DNA of 25,187 bases from the NCBI GenBank assembly GCA_030248065.1, contig JASAMV010007740.1, positions 1-25,187 of the forward strand, read 5' to 3'. The DNA comes from Rhynchonema sp. JSB1_4 (Eukaryota > Nematoda > Chromadorea > Monhysterida > Xyalidae). The notes beneath the pieces are model-generated. The model searched no databases. It had not been told where the DNA came from and was given only the letters and a program-made list of their open reading frames with translations. Shown piece by piece: positions 20,741-25,187 of the stretch. Position 1 is the stretch's first letter, and the number at the start of each line of letters is the position of its first letter. The position numbers were made by a program, and so were the translations under genes.

Positions 20741-21459
20741 ATGTTTCGCACGCACGCAGAAACAGCATTTTGTCACAACATGGTTCTTTCATTAACTACA
20801 CTCGTTTCAGCTTTAAATTTTCAGTCAAAATATGATCTCTGTTTATAGATTGCTCCGCACAGAAGTTCTTTTTCTTATTTTCATCCGTTGAACCCTTATT
20901 TTTTTATATCAGACTGCATGTTTGCTTTTTTTATATCAGAAGCTAAGCCATGTTCCACCGTTTGCCCGCGATCGGGCTCTTTTCTTGCTTGTAATATGTA
21001 AATGCACGTCATGTGTGTATGCACAGCAATGTCATATTCACTTTACCACTACGCGTGTGCAGGTGCATGCGGCGCTTGTGCGCATGCGAAAATATATCAC
21101 GACGATGCACAGAGTGCACCGCAACACAGATTTGCTGGCGTTTCTCACTCGTCATGTGCAGTGTGAATGCCTGCATATGAACGTTACCTTATGCCAATGT
21201 ATGTAGGTGTACCTGTTGATAGTATGTGGGGTATGTGTTTTACCCGGTGCGTGCGTTTGCGTTAGGTCGCGCGGTTTCAGCGTCAGTGCAGCACGGCGTG
21301 GACATGGTTTCAATTGTCGTTGTTGAGGCATGGGGTGTCATGCATGCTTTTGTCTCATTGTTCGCTGCAATTTTTTTGGTTTTTGGGAGAGAGTGATCAT
21401 CACCAGACCCAGTCCCAATGCATATTTTCTCTTATATTCTTCTTTCAGTAAAAACTAAG
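20741..21459. other. Intergenic, 5' region of the next gene
   Basis: No exon is seen. The segment 20990-21290 is rich in GTGCATG / GCATGTG purine-pyrimidine alternation. The last 30 bp contain a strong splice-acceptor-like sequence, annotated separately. Confidence 0.4.
21435..21448 (+). promoter_or_regulatory. Splice acceptor just upstream of the start codon
   Basis: ATTCTTCTTTCAG is a strong polypyrimidine/AG acceptor located 12 nt before the ATG at 21460. It implies either an intron in the 5' untranslated region or addition of a spliced leader at this point. There is no in-frame coding sequence upstream to suggest an earlier coding exon. Confidence 0.5.
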
Positions 21460-22847
21460 ATGCAATTTCTGTTGTATTTGCTGTGGATGTCGGCGGCAAG
21501 TCAGGCCCGAAATTTAGCTGAGTTGCCTGTCAAGCTGTCACTGATTTACTATGAAATTGAAGGAAAAGGTTAGTCGAGCTCGAGCATAGACTCAATACAT
21601 TCTGACCTCACTATGTGCCCTGCTTCTTGTGGTGGCTTTTAGCCCTCGCGCACGCAGAGATGTTGCAGCCCAGCAATAAAATCTGCTGGTGGGGCTTTTT
21701 GGAGGCAAATTTGCCAGAGGCGTTCGCACTGACGAGCCTTGGCGCCTCGGTCTGTCTGCGAAACAGACTAACATTACTGCACGCAGTACATTTATGTGGA
21801 TGGCAGTTTTGAATCCAAGTGAAAGAACCATCTCAGGTGCTAACCCGAACTATCGATTCAAAATAGACCCGGTCCACCATCGTGCACCCTGTGAGGAGAA
21901 CCCTGAGAGCAACGATTGTCAAGTGACGTTTGAGTTCAGTCGATGCCCGAACGGCATTGACATCGGTGAGTGTTCGCTATGCTTGTACAGATCTACTGCA
22001 GTATCCCGACCCAAACCACATGTCCACAGTATCGTGAACCTGTGAGTCGTCACCTTGATAACGAGGTTCACCCCTTTCAGACGATGCGCCCAACAACGCT
22101 ACCTGTTCAACCACGACGATTGAGGGGTTACCGCAAACATCATTCTTTACCTGTGATCCAAAAGTGAAGCGATTCATCAACGGATTGTCCAAACAAATGA
22201 ACGGCACATTGGCTGCTTGTCTGTCATCGACAATTGCAGGTGATTCAATGGTTGCTTAGTCTGGATCCTGGTTTGCAACTCAAAATTTTTTGATCTCAAG
22301 CGCTCTGATGGCAACCATTTGTGTCGTGTGGATGACATGAATGTACTCCATTAGGCCGAATTCACACACGCATGTGCAACCTGTATTCTTCAACACTACA
22401 TGCTGACGCGCAAACGCTCATGCATTGTGAATCCCGCCTTACTTTGTTCGCACACGTACAGTTTTGTACCACAGGGTTAGAGTAGAGTAGCTGACAGCTA
22501 TACATAACTGGCTCACTTGTTGACCGCCAGTTTTGGTCAGTATGGGCAATGGCTGGGCATTGTTGGGCAATGCCTGCTTCTGAAGCAGGATGACATCTTT
22601 AATGAAAGAGCGATGCCCTAAAGTTGCTTGAATGGTGATCTAAAAATCATTTCCTGGACATTTTTGCGCACCTGCAGGTCATGGCACCAGCATCGGCGTC
22701 AAAGTGTACAGTAGAACGGTCGAGGTTGCCGATGTGAGCATTCCTCTGGGTCGTGGTCGACAAATGACACAAGCCCATTGTGACGACAAGAAACAGTGCA
22801 GAGCCGTCAAATTCATGGTCTATCAGGATGACGTTAACATGGACTGA
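21460..22847 (+). CDS. Secreted cysteine-containing protein of unknown family, 4 exons
   Basis: Exons: 21460-21568, 21705-21965, 22081-22239 and 22678-22847. All three introns are phase 1, as is typical of extracellular modules, and the product is about 232 aa. It starts MQFLLYLLWMSAASQA, a signal peptide. The mature part contains SLIYYEIEG, RTDEPWRLGLSAKQTNI, FMWMAVLNPSERTI, TFEFSRCPNGIDI, TSFFTCDPKVKRFINGL and IGVKVYSRTVEV, and ends in DDVNMD before TGA. There are eight cysteines (possible four disulfides) and three N-glycosylation sequons (NIT, NAT, NGT). I see no transmembrane segment or known domain. The start of exon 2 is uncertain (21705 or 21718), because a stop at 21677 rules out earlier acceptors. 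The other junctions have good GT and CAG sites. The real gene could have more exons. Confidence 0.7.
22352..22441. mobile_element. Possible 90-bp MITE in intron 3 of the secreted-protein gene
   Basis: Imperfect inverted ends TTAGGCCGAATTCACACACG and, inverted, TAAGGCGGGATTCACAATGC bound a 90-bp segment with TA at both edges. The match is about 15 of 20 bases, so it may be a decayed element. Confidence 0.45.
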
Positions 22848-23499
22848 TTTGCTGATGTTTGGACACTCTCCTTATGATTGACGACGCAAGACGTTACGTG
22901 GCAACAAACACCATATTCTGAAATGCATTTTTACTCAAATGCTCTCTGATTCGGGTCTCATTTTCTTGTGATCTTGCACATTATTTCTGTTTTTTCTTAC
23001 TGAACCCGCAATATACAGTAACTGCTGTGCATTATCTTCAGTAAAAAATGGTGAAACGAACAGCTTCCGCGTGCATCTTGTTCAACGGGCACTCCCGGAA
23101 TATACGGGACATAGTCAGACAACTTCTGAGTCGACACTGAAATGACATCAAACTTTTTCTGGGGTTTTCAGGGGCGCTGAAAATGATTATAGAAACCATT
23201 TTGATACCGCAGCTAAGCCTAACACCTGAAAATCTGATTGAGCCTGAATAAGCCTAACACGCTGCTTGAAGCTCTTGTCCGGCTGTTTGTTTGAATACAT
23301 ACCGTACCTAGGATCTGAAAAGTGTTTTCTGTCACATTATTTCTCGAAATAATTTGAATTCAACTTTAGGTTTTACGAGTTTCAAATGCGATTCTGTCAT
23401 GTTCTCGCATCCTAACGTAGGCTATAGGCACCAGCCAGGAGGACCTGTCCATGCAAGGCATAAAATATGAAAAAAGTTCAATTTCATACTTCGAGGTTG
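22848..23499. other. Intergenic, 3' of the secreted-protein gene
   Basis: No exon or intact element is seen. It contains a short repeat, GCCTAACAC, at 23217 and 23255, whose complement GTGTTAGGC also occurs at 13289 in intron 4 of the calexcitin-type gene, so a small dispersed repeat may lie here. Confidence 0.35.
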
Positions 23500-23550
23500 A
23501 GGAGGAGAGCCACGGTGGGATTCGAACCCGCCTAAGCACCACCACCTATC
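23500..23550 (-). mobile_element. tRNA-like B box, probable SINE fragment
   Basis: On the minus strand, GCGGGTTCGAATCCCACCG is a perfect T-arm with the internal B-box promoter GGTTCGAATCC (23518-23528) and a paired stem. The bases before it (GTGCTTAGGC) resemble a variable region. No A box or acceptor stem is found: the upstream half is missing, where MITE copy 4 begins 30 bp away. It is therefore not a tRNA gene but most likely the head of a tRNA-derived SINE broken by that insertion. Confidence 0.55.
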
Positions 23551-23558
23551 GATATTTT

Positions 23559-23784
23559 GGGTGATATTTTTGAAACGGTGTAAAGGTCAGTTGGGTGTAA
23601 AGGTCGGTGGAAAGCTCGGTCGACAGCTCAGTGTGATAGACCTCGGTGTAAACTTGAAACATTCCACGTTAATAACAGGCAATGTTTCACGTTTACACCG
23701 AGCTACGCCGACCGAGCTTTCGACCGAACTTTACGCCGACCTTTACGCCCAACTGACCTTTACACCGTTTCGAAAATTCCACCC
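23559..23784. mobile_element. Palindromic MITE, copy 4 (3-bp TTT duplication)
   Basis: A 226-bp member of the GGGTG-ended family, bounded by TTT at 23556-23558 and 23785-23787. It keeps the stem repeats and the loop with TGAAACATT (23655) and AATGTTTCA (23681). It is as long as copy 1, and with copies 1 and 3 it gives three independent insertion sites. Confidence 0.88.
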
Positions 23785-23787
23785 TTT

Positions 23788-24581
23788 GGCAATGATTTTG
23801 GAACAAAGTGGCTCAAGGCATGCACAAGAATGGTCTAATGATGTTCATGTGGTGACGCGTGGCACAACTTTCACAGCATTCATGTATCAAACCGACCACA
23901 ACCAAAGAGAGAACACTGCGCACTTCAAACATTTATCTCATGATGTCAAAAAAAATTCCGTCGTGTTCAGCGCTCCCGAAAACCCAAGAAATGTTTTATG
24001 TCATCTCAGAGTCCATTTGGTCTGTTTTGGTCAGTGAACGGAAATTCCGGAGTTGCCGCACGCACCACGCAGGAGCGCAACACTGAACGAACGACATTTG
24101 AAAGTGCACATTGACCCTGGGAGGCAAGTGCTTGGAATGGTTGTGCGTGTACAGTACGGTGTTGTGCATTTAACTGGGGGTCGTCGACTAATGTTTCGCT
24201 GAAAAAATATTCTGTGTCGTGTGGACAGCATCCTCTTCTCTCAGGGACAGGAGTGGAATTGAATGTGCTGTTTTCTTACCTAAACTAAACATTTTTTTCG
24301 TTTCGTTTCATGCAAATGTTTCACCTTCTGAGCTGCTGATCTGTCAAACAATGAGGGTGGTCTCTGCTCGTGAGCCCAAAGACACGACACATTGTTCGAA
24401 CCATTCATTTTGGTGTTTGTTTGCCTTGTTCAGATTGTGCAATGAGCTGAAGAGAGCAACGTGCCAACAAGTCGTCAATGTAAATCGGGACGTGCGACGT
24501 GGTTGATCAATTCGAATGAGCAGCATCCATGTGTTGTCGATCGACGATGAAATCGTTGTTGTGAGCGAATCGGCGATCAGC
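23788..24581. other. Intergenic, upstream of the TMEM98 homologue
   Basis: There are no supported exons. Open frames at 23561-24037 and 23859-24086 overlap the MITE or lack motifs. The promoter and 5' untranslated region of the downstream gene probably lie in the last few hundred bases, but no TATA box is evident. Confidence 0.4.
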
Positions 24582-24727
24582 ATGGAATTGGTCGTCGGCG
24601 TCGCCATCGGCGTCCTGCTCATCATTTTCATCGGCTCGTTGTTGGCCCTATTGTTCCTGTGTCGTCATCGACGTGCTCAACACCAACAGGAGTTGCTATG
24701 GCATCAGGACAACAAACCAATGTTGAG
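24582..24727 (+). CDS. TMEM98: TMEM98 homologue, first coding exon (partial gene)
   Basis: From the ATG at 24582 the peptide reads MELVVGVAIGVL, LIIFIGSLLALLFLCRHRR, then a polar stretch to DNKPMLR. Vertebrate TMEM98 starts METVVIVAIGVL, continues with one membrane span ending in VCRQR, and reaches D-S-K-P-I at the same distance, so the match covers the whole exon. TMEM98 is a single-pass membrane protein of the secretory pathway and cell surface. The vertebrate protein binds and restrains the transcription factor MYRF. The exon ends at a GTTTGT donor in phase 2. Later exons lie beyond the window. An in-frame ATG at 24516 would add 22 residues, but homology begins at 24582, so I choose that start. 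Confidence 0.78.
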
Positions 24728-25187
24728 GTTTGTACTCTATGCGCTTACTTTGAATCAAAATGTGTGATGACATGGTTTATTTCGTAACGAATGGACCGTG
24801 AAAACGCTGGTGCCAATGTTGTCCAATCACTCAGCCACTAAAAACGGGACCAGCTGTTTATTGTCCTGCCTTTAGTTGTATGAATACTAATTAACAAATA
24901 TTCGGAATATTCTGACGTTGGCTCGACATGTGTGGGCCCTTTTTATGCTGTGTTTTGAATCCAGGCGTTTGCACAGCACGTGTTTTTAGCATCACTCCCA
25001 GATGATTGATTGTCGTGCGGCTCTCTATCAGCTATCAATTATAACTGCTTGATCTTGTTGTCTGCTGTTTATTATGAGAATCAGTAGGGAAGGGAGAACT
25101 ACAAGTATGTATAAACCCAAACTATGCATCACAGTCAATTTGCCACAGGACAGAACACCCAATAAAACAGCTAATAAAAGCAAATGG
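24728..25187 (+). other. TMEM98: Intron 1 of the TMEM98 homologue (runs off the edge)
   Basis: After the donor at 24728 the frame soon meets a stop (24765), and no further TMEM98-like exon is seen before the window ends. AATAAA-like words near 25160-25180 lie inside this presumed intron and are not taken as a poly-A site. Confidence 0.5.

Noticed and set aside
23518..23528. tRNA gene
   Set aside because: Only the T-arm and B box are present. There is no A box, anticodon arm or acceptor stem within tRNA distance.

Overview
This window is animal (metazoan) nuclear DNA, most likely from a protostome invertebrate. Its genes are split by GT-AG introns of about 100-900 bp, its exons are far more gene-like in codon use than the flanks, and the space between genes is full of inverted-repeat transposons. 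The two recognisable genes, a calexcitin-type EF-hand protein and a TMEM98 homologue, are animal families. I cannot name the phylum or species.

Bases 1-9223 are one giant, nested, imperfect palindrome. The first base pairs with about base 9223, so the structure may run on past the left edge. Its arms hold four copies of a roughly 1 kb unit ('B') in both orientations, a 226-bp palindromic MITE in each arm, and in each arm a set of exon-like pieces of a cysteine-rich protease-inhibitor gene (one antistasin-like exon and two degenerate Kunitz-like pieces). One partial B copy (3795-4200) carries many derived A-to-G changes on one strand, a pattern expected if an edited double-stranded RNA was copied back into DNA. 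The right arm alone carries a 191-bp insertion that begins with 96 T.

Bases 10798-14035 hold a complete six-exon calexcitin / sarcoplasmic-calcium-binding-type gene (192 aa), including a likely GC-AG first intron. A third insertion of the same MITE family lies in its second intron, and a C-rich low-complexity tract in its third. Bases 14036-15445 are non-coding and hold a 375-bp TA-flanked MITE.

Bases 15446-18498 form a second inverted-repeat element. It has arms of about 530 bp that end in arrays of seven CCCTACGTCTTG-like units. Inside are two phase-compatible coding exons and two nested TA-flanked MITEs. Just outside its right end, on the minus strand, is a signal-peptide exon (18619-18689).

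Bases 18690-21459 are non-coding apart from a 184-bp MITE. Bases 21460-22847 encode an unrecognised secreted protein of about 232 aa (four exons, all introns phase 1, eight cysteines). Bases 22848-24581 are intergenic, with a tRNA-like B box (SINE relic) next to the fourth copy of the 226-bp MITE. Bases 24582-24727 are the first coding exon of a TMEM98 homologue, and its first intron runs off the right edge.

Across the whole window the word TGAAACAT / ATGTTTCA occurs at least 26 times, against about one expected by chance. Eighteen of these lie outside the MITEs. All alignments and counts were made by eye.
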